Shown here one piece after another: positions 47,201 to 61,645 of a DNA stretch of 64,000 nucleotides (position 1 is its first letter; each line of letters starts with the position of its first letter). The notes beneath the pieces were generated by a model that had not been told where the DNA came from, did no database searches, and worked only from the letters and a program-made list of their open reading frames with translations. Both the position numbers and the translations under genes were made by a program. This DNA is from Archegozetes longisetosus (lineage: Eukaryota; Arthropoda; Arachnida; Sarcoptiformes; Trhypochthoniidae): assembly GCA_018873245.2 (NCBI GenBank), contig JAEMBT020000004.1, positions 13,152,418 to 13,216,417 of the forward strand, read 5' to 3'.

Positions 47201-47666
47201 GAGAAAATGCTCTAGCGAGTTCTAACAGATTATTCTGAGCCATTCAAATAATTAAACAAATGTTTATTTGAAAAAATTCTATTGGAGCCTAAGCACTGAC
47301 GAAACTCACACCTCAGTGAGTGCTAAAATAAGATACTAGATAAAAGATCAAAATTGACATAAATAACTGTGAAATTTTGTTTGCTCAGCTTTCAGATCAT
47401 TCCAAATCAATTGATAAAAATCTAAAATAAGGAATGCAATTATATGATTAGACAATAAAAAAGGTAATAATAATGTTGCATTGGTTGGAGCATTATCTCT
47501 CAAAATAATGAGTTTTACGAAAAAATATTGCAATGCAAGTGATCTAATAAAACAAAAGATCACTTGCCTCGATACTAGCAATCTTAGTGCTGCCAAATGA
47601 CAGCTATCTTACGCCAAAACATTTAATCGCGCGAATTCACAGCACAAAAAACGAGATTAAGTAATA
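41289..47666. other. intergenic, no gene recognised
   Basis: AT-rich throughout. Short open frames have no family resemblance, no splice framework and no codon bias. It includes an AT-rich alternating stretch at about 42666-42715 (TATATATGTATATA) and decamer-like ATTATGTT repeats at 42361-42400. A perfect 11-bp hairpin lies at 47535-47567. Confidence 0.55.
47535..47567. repeat. perfect 11-bp inverted repeat (hairpin)
   Basis: GCAAGTGATCT and AGATCACTTGC are exact inverse complements separated by an 11-nt A-rich loop. No T-run follows on either strand, and no neighbouring gene explains it. Confidence 0.7.
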
Positions 47667-47878
47667 TTAGGTCTGCCCGTAAGTCTTGCCACTTATTTCG
47701 ATTATCCTTCTTTTTAAATTTCTCAGAAGTCCAAAGTATTCTATGAATACATGATAGACGAGTAATTGAATGAGATGGAGACTACTAACTAATGTTCAAA
47801 GGATGTAAATTTTGTATCTCAATAACATTTCTTAATAATAAGGTTTGAATTATGACAAGGACTTATGGTCCAACCTAA
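47667..47878. mobile_element. 212-bp mariner MITE
   Basis: The left end is TTAGGTCTGCCCGTAAGTC; the right end is the inverse of TTAGGTTGGACCATAAGTCC. Both are flanked by TA (47665-47666 and 47879-47880). The TTAGGT..G.CC.TAAGT consensus is typical of mariner-family inverted repeats. There is no coding capacity; it is a short internally deleted derivative. Confidence 0.85.
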
Positions 47879-50800
47879 TACTTGTAGCAGTCATGTCACG
47901 AGAAATATTTGAGTTTCATGCATTTGTTGTAATCGGTTTTAATTTGATCAATTAAAGCAATATTTATGCCCTCATTTATGTTATTCAAAACTGATTAGAC
48001 TGATTGATCTCTCGCATTTAAAAAATATGGATATTCCAGTATTTGTCGTTTGATATGTCTTTTCAAATGTGGCGTATTGTTCATTTCTGTTTAAGAGATT
48101 TGACTTATTTTTAAGAAAATTTGTTAACACTTATTGTGACATTTAGGCAGCTGATCCAAATAAAATATATAGCTTCATACGTATGGCTCTTTTTCACAAG
48201 TTATCGCTAGCATTCACAAGTTAGTTATGAGATACAACTTAAGAGTGCATATCGACAATATTGGTTTATCGACTCTCTGGATCGCAAATTCCATAATTCT
48301 ATACAATGATGAAAGCGTAGCTTAGATTACATGCGTTATATATAATAAGTAGAAATAGGTCAAAATAAACCTATTTTCATTCACTCTCATTGATTAAAAA
48401 GTTAGAATGAAAAAAGTTTGAGCAGGATAAAATTCTATTAAAAGTTTTTTCAAGTTTCAAATTTTTAATAAATAGAATTTGAAAATTTACTTTTCGTATA
48501 ATTTTATGCGTTTAGCTCAAGAAATTAAATTTGCGAAACTATATAAAAGTATTAAGATGTTTCCTTTAGGAATCTTAGCTATTAATTATTTGATGAGCTG
48601 AATACATTTTGAAAGATTGAATCGCGTGTCGAAACTAATGAAAATTTATAAAACTCGTGAACAATCAGTTCAGTGACAAGAATAATTAGAAAGCTCAAAA
48701 TTTCACTTAAATGTATTTGATCAATTTTGCCAAGTCCGTTCAAGAAGCATTTTACTGTATTGAAGCATGTTGAGAAAGCGATTCTTGCTTCAAGTAATCT
48801 AATTACTGTACGAATCGATAAGTTATTTTTCATTTTTAAACTAAATATTTAATGTAATAGTTTTAAGATTTGATACATCAATTTTTTATCTGCTCGATTC
48901 AGATCATTATTGATATATAACCACATGGATAACATGTTTGTTATTTGTTTGAGACAATATTGAGAGTAGTTATTTTTATTTCTGAAATAATTTATGAACA
49001 TAATCATAAACATGATATATATGTGATTGAGACCGGCATAAACACCTCAACTTATTCTTCCGGAAAATAAAAATGCACTTTAGGGAAAATTAATGCTAAA
49101 TTATTTGAGGAGAATATAAGTATTTGAAGTACTTTCAAACGAAATTCAAGTTCTGATTTATCCGTCTGATTCAATAATGAGCTTAATAAGTAGAACCTCT
49201 AAAGAATCGGCAAGAGTTCTTACAAAGAACAAACTTTATTAGCTTTTCATATTTGTCTAAACGGATGTGATCCAATATTTTTTCGTGTAAATTCATAAGT
49301 AGAAAAGTCTTGGCACCCATTATGAGTGCCCGGAGCCAAGTTTTGTTTGACTCATAAAAGCATATTTAGAATTGATTCGCAGCGCATAACTGTCTTCTCT
49401 GCAGAAGTTATATCAGACATACAAAATATCGATCTCTTGACTTACTTTCTATATAGGTTTTGTGCCAAAATATAAATTTCTTTTTACTTATTGTTGATGG
49501 CTCTGCTACAAACAGTTCAGAAATTCGATGTTTACTTTTATATATTTAAAAAACTGCTGCATTAAAATTGTAAGAACCACTTCTGTCTGAGTAATCTTTC
49601 GTGAAGTGCTTGACAACATTGCTGTTCAACCATTTCAAAGCTCTATTCCGTCGGAATGCAAAGTAATGAATGACTTAACTTCAAAGTTTTCGACAAAGTA
49701 CTTCACAACCAACAGATTCATCCAATTCGATAACTTACTAATAAAATGAAAAAAACATTGAACTCTTCTTGAAAATTTATCTCAAAAATGGTGGAAATTG
49801 AAAGATATTGTAAAATGAATGATTGTCTTACTTGTCTTCGAGTTTGAGAAGTTCTTGATTTCATATTGAAAAAACTTGTTTGTGTGAAGAATACGAAAGC
49901 TAAAATAAAATATTCTACATATATTCCTAAGACAAAGAACTGACATTAGAATAACGCTCAAGATATGGGATATAAATATTTATTAAATTCAAACTGATTC
50001 TAAATTTGATAACTAATTTGAAACGATAAAATTTGTCAAAAATCGTTAGCATTAGATTTAAATAAGAATTTCGAATATATGGTTTATTCACAACAGATAT
50101 GATATTCGAAGTAAATCAGATTTTTGAAAGAGCCTTAACTAAGGTAATTTTCCTATTAATGTGTGATGTTAGTCACTCAATACTTCATTTGAACTGCTTG
50201 TGAGCCTACAATTATAAAAGTGTTTGCATGACAGCAAAGCGATAGCGCCAGTGTTTAGTTTAAAAAAAGCGAAATAGAAGTGAAAAGTTTACGGCAGTGC
50301 ACATTATTAACGTTTGGATGGAAACTATACGATAGACTGATGGAAAATGTAGAGCGCCTTATCTCTGTTAAACCCATACAGAACTGGTGCTGCACAAAGT
50401 GTTTTCCATACTATGTAGCAAATCGACGCTCACGAGTCTGTGTTCAGTTTGTGTTCATGTACTGTGTATTGCATTACAGTTCGGGTTTGCATTCATACAC
50501 CAGAAACAGAGTCAGAGAGAAGAAAGACGAGAGACTAATTCGACAAATCATTGAGAATGGATTGAGAATGCCACACTAACGCATAGACACTTTCCCATCT
50601 CTTCATTCATTTGACGAAATAGACGTTTCAAAATGTTTAATCTATTATTATTGCTTTAATTGTCGATGTTTTTTCGTAAGACATTTCTATTAAACCAATT
50701 AAAGTGTTTATTGGAATTGATCTTTGAGCAAATATATAAACTTGTTCAACATCAAAGAGAGTCTGATTTGAAAACAGTATTTGTTTGAATATTTTCAACG

Positions 50801-53586
50801 TGATTAAATGAGCAACTCTTATGTAAACTGTTTTTCAAATGAAGCCACGATTAGAGACAGTCGCAGAGAGTGCTACCAATGTTTTCTTACGAATGTGAGA
50901 CAACAGAATCTGTTGATAACAATCTGTTAGAACAGCGACTTTTCACCTGATACCGATTCTGAACACTTTTTGAGGCAAGTCTTAGCGTACATATAGACGA
51001 CTTACATAACTGTTGTGTGCGATCGTCTCTGGCGTGTAGTAAAACAGTGAGAGTTTGTGTTTGTAGTGCTCCTTTCACTTCGGATAATCTCTTTTCATTA
51101 TTGCCAACTGTGCTCTTTTTCTCCAACTTTTGTGCCACATAGTTCTGCCTTTTTTGCCTACAAGGGACTCATCAGTCTGTGTTTTCTCATCGTTGGCACA
51201 TTTATTATTTTGCTTGAGAACTTCTTTTTTTCACGTGCCCTTAAAACGGATACTAAGTTGCAGTAATCATAATCACTGATATAAAGAAAAAGCAAAACGG
51301 AAAACAATATAAAGACAGAACTGAAGTCACTATAACAAGTCAGTCACACTCCAACATATAGTCCACTGTAAGTAAGCGAGTGAGTCAGTTTAGCTCTCAA
51401 TTACTTTTTGCATCAATATTTTTTTAGACACTAGAAAATCTATTATTTTATAAACCATATACTTCTACCTAAAGCTCTGTTTCATTTATTTATATAGCAA
51501 ATTGATTTTTCTACTTCTAATGTTCTTAAGATAATAGAAAAGTCGCTTTTCTCAAAAGTTATAAGTGGTTTCATAGCTCTGTTTTATGATCGAAAATAAA
51601 CATCGGTTTAGATTTTTATTTGTTAGCCTCACACTTATTTAGAGTTATTACTTTGATCACTTCAATTTGAATTAATTTACCCAAAATAAATGCAACTCAA
51701 TATTATCAGTCTTTAGCATTATCAATTGTATTGATTTGTGACAAAACTAGTCACTATATCTATCGTAACTTCCTAATCTGAATCAAGAGAGGTAGTTTCA
51801 AATTGCGAAACAAGTCAAATTTATCAATAATAATATAGAAGATATTGAGAGTTAACAAAATGATGTGATCGTCTGCAAATCAGGTTTATTGTGCAATAAT
51901 CAGAATAAGACTTGTATTATTTGGTGAACTAGTATTTGGTTAATCGCAATCGGGCCATAAGTCTGGCTTCAAGCAAATGATAAATGTTGATTCTCTTATA
52001 TAACTTACTTGTGATATGTGACATTCCTTTTGAATCTGTCACGTTGTCGTCGCACACCAATGTAATTCCATAGAATTGGTGTGAATTGTGTAATACTTTT
52101 TCATATCTATTTGACTGAACCTTTATTTCTATTTGCTGTAAAACTAGTGAGAGAGTGTTGCAGCTATTCTTCTCATTCATACTATTCGATGCATTTATTT
52201 GTGACAAATTAAAACATAGTGACGATTCAGCTCACCAACTTATATGAAAACGATCTGAGCACAACTTTGAGGGTGGCTTAAATATAGGATCATGATCTGG
52301 AGGATATTCCAGATAAAATTCTAAAATTTGATTCGCAAGCAAAAACAAGAAAAATATTTTAGTAATTTTGAGAGTCGTGGTCATCACCAGCTGATAACAA
52401 TCACATGCATTTTCATGCCAAATCAAATTTATTCTTATAATTAGATAAGAATATTTTGTGCGAAAATATTAATTGAATTGAAATGATCTATTTTGTCATT
52501 GCATCAGATATTTTTGTGGCCCGTTTGCAAGATCTAATAGTCAGCAAAATGAGTCTTTGGCCTAATGGCTTTAAGTGAGAGTTACTTATTCTTACATTCT
52601 GATCAATTTGAGCCAATATTGAACGTAGAAAACCTCATAAGAAAAATTGTAATATTTAATTCTTATTTGAAAAGCCGACTTTATTATTTGAAAGTATAAT
52701 AAAGGAAAGATGTATTTGGTAGTCATTGATCTCAAGATAGAAATCTGATTTTTTTCTCGAATAACAAAATCTTAGATAACCCTTTTGAATGGATTTACAT
52801 TTACACCAATCAAAACTAAATGTTACGAATGCACACTCAACTTTGGACTCTATTTTATCTCTGTTATGATATTCGAGTTCCATCAAATTCGAATATATTT
52901 ACTTTTAAAGTTGTCTGAATTTTGAAAAAAATGCAAAATTATTAGCACTCTATCGGGTTTGACTCTAAAGTGATGATTCGAATGAGATTTGTGCGAAATA
53001 ACAGATTTTGATTGTTATAAGTTGACAATTGTTAGTGACCACAGTCCTAATTGACAAAAGTGTTATTGTTGGTTGTCTGCCATCTAATTGGCATATTTTT
53101 GTTGACGAATGATAATTTGGTTTGCAATGGCAACCATGACTTAGTTATCGTTTGAATTTCTTAGCTGTCTTTTATTGCTGTTGTTTTTCTCACCTTATGT
53201 CGGTTGTAATCTCATTTTTAAGAGGAATAGAAGCGGCAATTGTTTCTTCTTTCTCCATTTATAGCGCTACTTTAGTTGACGAGTCAGTCGTTTTAAAGGT
53301 GCCAATTGAGAATAATTCACTAACTGAATCATCCATTTCAGATTTAGCGATAGTGTAGTCCATCCTTTGAATAAATAAGGTCTTATCGATCAAACCAAAG
53401 ATCAACCTATGCTTGTATTTGCTCTCATTTATTATTTAATGATATACTCTTGCAATGCATTATTTATTTATTTAATTAATTTTCATCTAATTTATTTGCA
53501 GGCATTAAAAGCAAATCAAATTAAAATATTGAATTATTAATTGAAGTTCTGTGAATTTTCTTACAATTTGTTAATTAAAATTGGCG

Positions 53587-53636
53587 TTAGATTGACTCTG
53601 TTAGATTGACTGTTGGATTGACTGTTAGATTGACTG
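53587..53636. repeat. 12-bp tandem repeat
   Basis: Four copies of TTAGATTGACTG, the first with a 2-bp insertion and the third with one substitution. Confidence 0.85.
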
Positions 53637-55114
53637 TGCCACGAGTTCTACAATGAGTTGCAGTTATTATCTGATTGACACAATTATTAAACCAATTGCT
53701 GTGTACTCATAAATTATCCTCAATTATTAAATCATATTTTAAGAAGATTAAAATGTTAATAGTACTTGGATTACTTATAAAATTAGATTTTTCTTAAAAG
53801 CTTTGTTTAAGTTACGTTATTACTTTTTCTTCATAAGATGTATTGTTTCTGCTTCTCTTAAAATTGAATGCTTTGCCATCCTATCAATATTATGATATTC
53901 TGAGAAAGAGTACATTAATTTATCAAGATTTTTTCATCAAAAAAGGACGATCCACATATAAAAATGTTTGAGCTTAAGAACAAAGCAATAAATGTAGCTC
54001 TATAGTAGTGTTCGCGGGTTTACTATGAAATGTAAGAAACACGATATAATTAATAGCTCAACGTAATGAAGCAACTCTTCATTAGTGGTAAATACTATCA
54101 AGTTAATGAGCTGTACATATCTAATAATGAGAAATTTCTTAATTGTTTCTTAATTATTTATATTGTTAGATGTTTACAGATTGTTGCAGTGACTGTAATG
54201 TTTGTATGCTTTTAAAAAAATTGTAACTTAGAACTAGTCTGGAGCTGAACTATGATCAAAAACTTGTGGCAAAGTTTGATATATTGTCTCTGATTGTTTA
54301 TAAATAAATAATGTCAATACTTTTTCACAATAGAAAAATATAAATTACACTTTATATGAGCGCTCAACCAAAATCATATATAACTTATTATTAGAAATAT
54401 GAGAAAACCATATTTTATTTGAAATTGAACTCGCATAAATCACTTTATTTGCGTCAAACACTCATTCTAAACATTGATCTGAGTTTATGTAAATCTTACA
54501 AACAGTCTATTGCTTTCCGTTTAGTGCAAAAGTAGTTGTTTTGCGCCACAATTTATTATTCTATTTTAAAGGCAATAACATTGTCGCTTATACTGAGTTT
54601 ATGCGTCACTCGTTTGCGACCAAAACATATAATATGACATAATATGCAACTGATGAACAAAAGGCTAGATTGCGACAAATAAACAAAATATCAATACCTT
54701 TTATTTGTTTTTATAGCAATTTGATTGTTTTGTTTGCACACATATTCATTTTGCAATGCTTTTGCATAAAGTTAAGAAGTTTTCTGTTTTTGAAAAGTGA
54801 CTTTCGCTAAAATATTGACAGAATGGCTGAGTAACAGAAAGTGTGCTCAAAAAGTAAATAACAGCTTCACTCTGTTATAACAAGTGCCTGTTAAGCGTTA
54901 ATATACACTAAAACTGTGTGAAGAGTGCTAATAAATTAAGGCAAAGTCTATTTTAAGCATAATCTTATGTTGAAAGTTTTAATTAAGACAAAACACAATT
55001 TAAAGCCAATTAAATAACATATTTAAGTATAAAACAGTTTCAATGCTTAAAACAAAAGTGCGTTTGATCTGTGATTCATAGCTCAAACATAACTAGTCTT
55101 TTCGTCTATAACAG

Positions 55115-55210
55115 ACACCGAGACATACACTGAGACATACACTGAGACATACACTGAGACATACACTGAGACATACACTGAGACATACACTGAGACATAG
55201 ACACTGAGAC
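55115..55210. repeat. 12-bp minisatellite (ACACTGAGACAT)n
   Basis: Seven head-to-tail copies at 55115-55198, the first differing by one base and the rest identical, followed after a 2-bp AG insertion by a partial copy. Near-perfect identity implies recent expansion and probable length polymorphism. Confidence 0.95.
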
Positions 55211-55360
55211 ACATAGAGAACAATATCGATTTACAGAATGTACACTTTTATTTTGGTAGTTTTTGTTTTGTTTATTCTTTCATCATATTTATTCGTGTTC
55301 CATTTGAACTGCCGAAATGGCACTTTCGTTGCCTAACGATTGAGTTCTGATGACCAGTCC

Positions 55361-55486
55361 ATGGAAATCACTTCTGAAAACATAGGGCTCCAGTTGGGCA
55401 TAACTATAAATGATAACGATTCCTATCATCAGAGCGCACATAAATTCATAGATTATATCGACGACACTTTGTTCATCTTAGTATCA
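55361..55486 (+). CDS. weak candidate coding exon, unknown protein
   Basis: An ATG-started frame of 42 codons (MEITSENIGLQLGITINDND onward to DYIDDTLFILVS) ends exactly at a GTAAAG donor-like site. The composition, with many Asp, Ile and Ser residues and few rare codons, looks more protein-like than neighbouring chance frames. It begins 150 bp downstream of the minisatellite. No homologue is recognised and no partner exon is found to the right, so it may be spurious or the start of a gene with a very long intron. Confidence 0.18.
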
Positions 55487-58400
55487 GTAAAGATGGTGCA
55501 GAAAATGAGTATTTGGCAGATGAGGCGAGAAAAAATATGAACCAATTTATTGTTTAGTGCATAACATTGACAAACTCTTGTATGTATTATGTAATGTCTT
55601 ATATACTAAACAGTATACTGTCTTATATTGTGTTTATAAATAAACAATAACCACATCGCACTGAAAGATTGCAATACTATCTTTTTGAGTATATAAATAC
55701 TGTTCGGAAAATAGTGTATAATTGATATATCGTTAGGTTGTGTCACTGTAGATATGAAGCCAATTTCTCATGAATTCACTAAATTGCTGCAAATTAATTT
55801 TGGAGCATTCATTTTCATTAAATACCTGAATGTTTTACTAATATTAAACTTACGGTAAAGTGTTCTGGGAGTCGATTACATTCTCGTTATAAAAAATTGT
55901 TGTTGCTATGAGATTATGTTCTGTACAACAATGTTACAGTTATACTTATGCCCTATGATTGCTCAGTCAAACATTAGATCAGTTCATTTCAAACCGAATT
56001 TAATTGTTCGATAAAAATCAAATCGTAATTTGTCGAAAGTACTCGTAAGTGTGGGTCTTATATTGAATCAAATAAATTACTGAAAGTATACTGCAACTAT
56101 GCCCCACAGTATTTCAATTGAAAATAATTGAATTGTTCAATGAGAAGAGAATGATTTGTAATTTTGAACTAAATTTAACTTGTATTTAACTTGTATTTAT
56201 TTGCATCAAAATTTCAAGCTACTCTTTAGTCTTCAGTCTGATTATGTAGCAATTATAAAAAAAAGATATTTACTTGCAAGTTTTACTGCACTGTATTCTT
56301 GCAAAATATCTCTAGATTGTCTATATAGTAATTATTAGAGGATTGCAACAATGAGCACATTTGTCGTTTCGCTTTGTTGATCACTACATCATAGAGAGAA
56401 AAGAGACAGAACACCATAAACACCACATTCAACTTACCAGTTGTTAGGTTTTATTCTATATCGAAGTTATGAGCTTAATCAAAAAGGTGTTAACCGCTGG
56501 CCTATTCTTTCTGAAATCGTATACTTAAAAGAGCAACAATTTGACCACTGCGTCACACTGCCGAACATTATGATTTCCTAAGTGGGAATCATACTTATTA
56601 ACTAAAATGATTAAAGATTAAATTTAGTAAAGCCCAATTTGAACGCAATCCAAATAAAATCTTAAGATAACGCTAACAAAACTAAAGTAAATCTAACCTA
56701 ACTTGGCCTGACTTAGTCTAAACTTAACACGACATAAACTGAACGAAAATTGAAAGTAAATTTAATTTGCGAGTGCAAATTGAATTGCACAGTAATGACG
56801 CGTTACCTCATGATCTTTTGGTTCTTTTTAAAACTTTATGAATTATACGCATTGGACCAATTGATACAAGCAGTTACATTAAGTATACAAAGTTTGCAAA
56901 TTGAACACAGTCAACTCGGGTTATGGTTATTTGCTTAGATTTAATCGCAGCTCATTCGAAAAGAGTTGGGGATCAACAAATGGAAAATAATTAAGTCGAT
57001 ATGAAAATTGATGTTTCGATAATTTCAAAATGATTGATAACTAATTTATTATTCTTTTTAATAAAATGCTGATCCTATTACGATATTTACTAATCTATGG
57101 TTAAGACTGAGTTCTATCTAGCTTTGGTCTCATTAATTAAAGCTGTGCTCTAATTCGGTTTGATTAATAGCAAAGAATACTTTGATATTGAAATTATCAG
57201 TTGCCATCAAAAGAATCTCAAGTTTTTTATTTTAATTTCGAACTAAAATCATTTATAAGAACAATATGAACAATTAGTATTTGCATTATGTTATAGCCGA
57301 TAGTATATTCAAATGATAAAAAAGTTACTTGATTGGTTTTAAGGAATTGATTCAAAGCTCTTAATAACAGTTGGTCAATATTTGCAGGGTAGTCATTTTG
57401 TCGTTTTTCCAAAGCTCATTCATTGATAATAACGAGCAACTAAACAAATTAATCGTCATTTCATTTATTATGACTGAGACAATATTTGCGCCCAAATTAG
57501 TATTGATGTACACAATTAATTGATCTTTCTAAGTTCGTGTTTACTATATACGCGATTGATTGATAACTTTGTTCCGCTTTGAGTCGGCTCTCTACATCTT
57601 TAAACAATTCTTATAATAATTTTTATATAAAGTTTTATGTAATACAAGGGTTTAGTATTCAATTGTCAACATATCCACTTTCAATACTATTGAATACCGG
57701 TTTAATTCGTTGAGAGAATATGAATAAACTCGTATTTTTAGAACAATAGTAGAGAAGAAAAGAAAAGTGCATTTTGTTCAGGATTTGTTTGCTATTTGTT
57801 CAAGAATCTTATATTTTTCAATTTCTTTACTTATTGAAGCCTTTAGATACGTTGTTATTCTCTCATGTCCGCAATTGTCTCTCAATTAGTTGAATGTTCA
57901 ACAATACATTGATTCTAACTTAGACTGACTTCATTTTATAATACTTTTTAATTAAATGTAAGAATGTTAACCCAAATTAGATAACATTAGACTTAATGCA
58001 GTCATAGAAAAGGATGGTGCAGTTGATAATCTAAATCTAGTTCGAGTAATTTGTAGCGCGTACTCATATCGTATCATTTTGTAGAATACAACTGAACATC
58101 GCTCAACAAAATAATAGTAATGCTAGTCTTGTAATAGTCTAGAAACTTTCAGTATTTAGATATCAAATATACCAAATTTTCAGTAAAATTGATCAAAAAG
58201 TTTTGGGTTAACATTTTGCATTTTGAATCCAATTTTGATCGACAAAAAGGTTTGAAATTTTTGAAGAAATTGTACAAGATTCTCAGAAAACTAAAGACTA
58301 TATTTAAAAAAGAGCGTCTTTGGCTAATTATCATTGTTATCATTTTTAATATTTGTGCCAAATATATGTTGAGTATTCTGGTGAGTTAAGTTGAACTTTA

Positions 58401-59652
58401 GTTTCACTCAAAGGTAACATTCTTTGAAAAGGAGCTGCCATTTAAATTTAATTTTAGTTAGGATCCACAATTTGCTGAACTACCTTCAAGTCATAGATCA
58501 TTTTTGAACTTAGTGTGCAAATTGCTATGGCTCTGTTGCGATCACTCTCACTTTCGAGTTTGGCTAATAAAATATTATAATCTTATGTTAGTAATCAAAT
58601 GGAGTATAGCAGTTGCATCAAACATTTTTTTCTATAGGATTCTGTATGTATGAATGTTAGCAATTTCTATTGCCGCATCTGATTATCGATCTATCATCAA
58701 AATAATTAAGGGGAAACTTAACCTAAACTTAAATTGGTCAGAATCATTTGCAAGAATGGGTAACATTCAATCGAATCAAAGCTTAAAACTATTGTCCATA
58801 AATCTATGAGACTGTTTTTAGAGTTATGTTTGATATTCAAAAATAAAATTCAATAAAAATGATCGTGTAAGATGAAATTGAAATTTGTTGCCTGTCAATT
58901 TATTAGTTCGAAAAGAATTTACTTTAGAATATAGCATTATATTTGTTCGAATTTATAGCTTAAGTCGAAAAACCACAGCAACGCTAATGCTTTTTATCTT
59001 TTGAAAGCGAGCAAAAATATCTTAAGTATTAGTCATACATCATCTTAAAGACCTCCGATAATATTTTTCCGCTTGAATTGAATACTAAAAATTTGGGACC
59101 ACTTACTCTTTAGAATGAATTTATATTCAGACATTGTTGTTGATCACATAGCTTTCCACTTCTTTAAACTCTTAACATATTTCAATTGTTCACAATGAAC
59201 TTAACCAATTGTAAAAGATAAATTTGTTTCCACTCTTGATCTATTTTTTTGTTGTTATAACTGTAAAAAGAGTTTGTTTATTGTCGTCTTTATGAAAAAT
59301 TTGTGTTTTTCATAATCTGTATGGAAAAAAGTTAACTCTAATTATATAATTAGAATCATTATCAAATTAAATAATATTTCAAAGATTAATTTGGTTTAAA
59401 GATTCAGATTTGGATGCAACAATATTTTTATTGTTGAGCATTCTTCTGCAAAAATGATGAGACTTCATATGATTAAGAGCAGAGCAAACGCTTCGCATCT
59501 TTATATCTAGTTAACTATTGAGTCTCATACTAAATCAAATTAAAATTTGGATTCTCTAAAAGTATTAAGATTTTTTCGCAATTATCTATTAAACTTGTAG
59601 TTTTGCAACGATCGATATTACGATCAAGCTATTTTTTATTATGATATATGTC

Positions 59653-59692
59653 TGATTTGCACTGATTTTCATTGATTTGCACTGATTTGCAC
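59653..59692. repeat. 10-bp tandem repeat
   Basis: Four copies of TGATTTGCAC, the second one diverged (TGATTTTCAT). Confidence 0.85.
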
Positions 59693-61645
59693 TGCATATT
59701 TAATTCAAATGATAAACAATGAGAGAAGGATATGCATAATAAGGCACATTTTAGGCACAGGTCTCACTACTCGTCTGTGACTGGCCAAACATTATTTTTG
59801 AGACTGATTTGATTTCTTATTGAAAAAGAGTGATGCGTTCAATAAGTTACGTGATGCCACATTTGCCTACACTCATTTCATGCTATAAATATCGTGCAAC
59901 TTCACTATAACTAAATCTTATGTATGCATTTATGTTATTGATCTTGGGAGAATACTTTGGTTTATTCGCAGACACTCACCTGTACATCATATACTAAAGT
60001 TTTATATCTGTTATAATAATAAGTGCATTTTTTTATCTTTCAATACTTGTTCAGGTTTTAAGATTAGCATTAATTCTCATACAAGAGAAACAGTAATACT
60101 GGAATCAAGTGGTTGTCAATTTCATATAAGTAGATGTATTGTATATTTAACTTGTTTATTTGGTTTAACTTTTAAATAAAACCTGTCATCACTTGAATTT
60201 CTAGTTTGAAATAAAACTTCGACCAGTCAATACACTAATTGGTTATAGTGTTGTTTCTATATTGTACTAACATATTATTCTTACAGTTTTAAAAATCGAT
60301 GAATGAGCCACTATACGACCTCTTTTCTATGAATCAAATATATTTTCAATTCATTTACAGTAGTATAAGGCATAGATGCGTAGGTCACATCGTCTCAAAG
60401 GGGATACAAACATTTATTGGTTTTCAGACATTTTTTTAAACTCTAATCTTTTCGGCCAAACTATTCGAATAAAATCCTATTTTATAACATTCTACTCTTT
60501 TGAACCTTAATTGGATCAAAGCTAATGATGAAAATGAGACATTCATTAGTAAAATTGCCTGAATTTTGAAGAAATGGAATAAAATTTTGAAAATATGATC
60601 AAATTTAGGTTCATAGATTTGGGTCTTCTTGATTCTACTTGGGGGAGGAAGTGTCCAGATCCTACCTGGATCTCGCAATGCGCATCTATGGCATAAAGAG
60701 AGTACCCCTCTTTTTGGAATGGAGAGTGCGATTCCATAGAGAGTAAAAAACTATATTGTAACTATCAAATTGGAGTGAATCTCATGTGATTGTGGTATTT
60801 TGTTTGCATTTTGTAAATTTTTGCAAACTCTAACTTGTTTTATTATGTCAGATCCTTTAATACTAAACAGATTTGATGTTTGTAGTACTACAAAATCATA
60901 GTGAATCACGACACGATTGCCATTAAGTTTTTAGTTGGCAAAAAAGTTTTACACATTTAATCTGAGATCAAGCTCGAGATGACATTTTGAGCTTTTAGTT
61001 TTGGTATGACTGCTTTGCACGCAACTTTGTTACTTGTTAAAGTCAAAATCGAAGTGTGAGAAGCGTTCATCTTCGGATGCCATACATATCGAATGATAGC
61101 TGAGCCCAAAAGTTATTACATTTTGCAGTTATGATCGCTTAAAATGCTTGTACTGTCACCGCTTATCTTAAATCACAGTTAACGGTTTAAACAAACAGAC
61201 ATTTATCAGTTTACATTTTTGCCACATTATCTTTGATTTGACTCAAATATTCGGTTAAGAAAGTTTGAGTAATTTCGTTTATTTAAATTGCTGCCATCAT
61301 TTTTATTTATATATACTATTGGTTCAGTCTTCAATCCTTACGTTTCAGTCAGAGTTCAAAAATCTGAATCAAAGTCAACAAATTATGATCATAATTAGTC
61401 TTTCAAGTTATAGATAAAGTTAGCAATAAATATTTCACTTTGTCTTTTTTGTAAAGCTAAAAATTTGAACTTATTTATTGTATTAGTTCGAGTTCTGTAA
61501 TTCTGTCGTACAGTAATTGTTTTGAGTCTAAAAGTTTTAAAGTTTTATTTGATCAAAAATTGTTTTTGCTCATATTTCGTTATATATTGGTTTAAATTTG
61601 ATAAACTAATTACTATTTAATTAATCCATAAATGATACTTTTACA

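Larger units (their letters stand above)
47881..61645. other. intergenic, no gene recognised; tandem repeats only
   Basis: No exon I can assign to a family. It contains tandem repeats at 53587, 55115 and 59653, a weak candidate exon at 55361-55486, and a stretch at about 50220-51370 that is less AT-rich. That stretch ends near a GTAAGT donor-like site (about 51369) and might be an untranslated leader of a gene lying beyond the window. None of these is firm. Confidence 0.5.

Noticed and set aside
50280..50579. 99-codon plus-strand frame
   Set aside because: Begins without an ATG and shows no domain; kept only as part of the compositional island.
58149..58389. Overlapping frames on both strands of an AAA/TTT-rich block
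   Set aside because: Lys/Phe-rich products typical of AT-rich chance frames.
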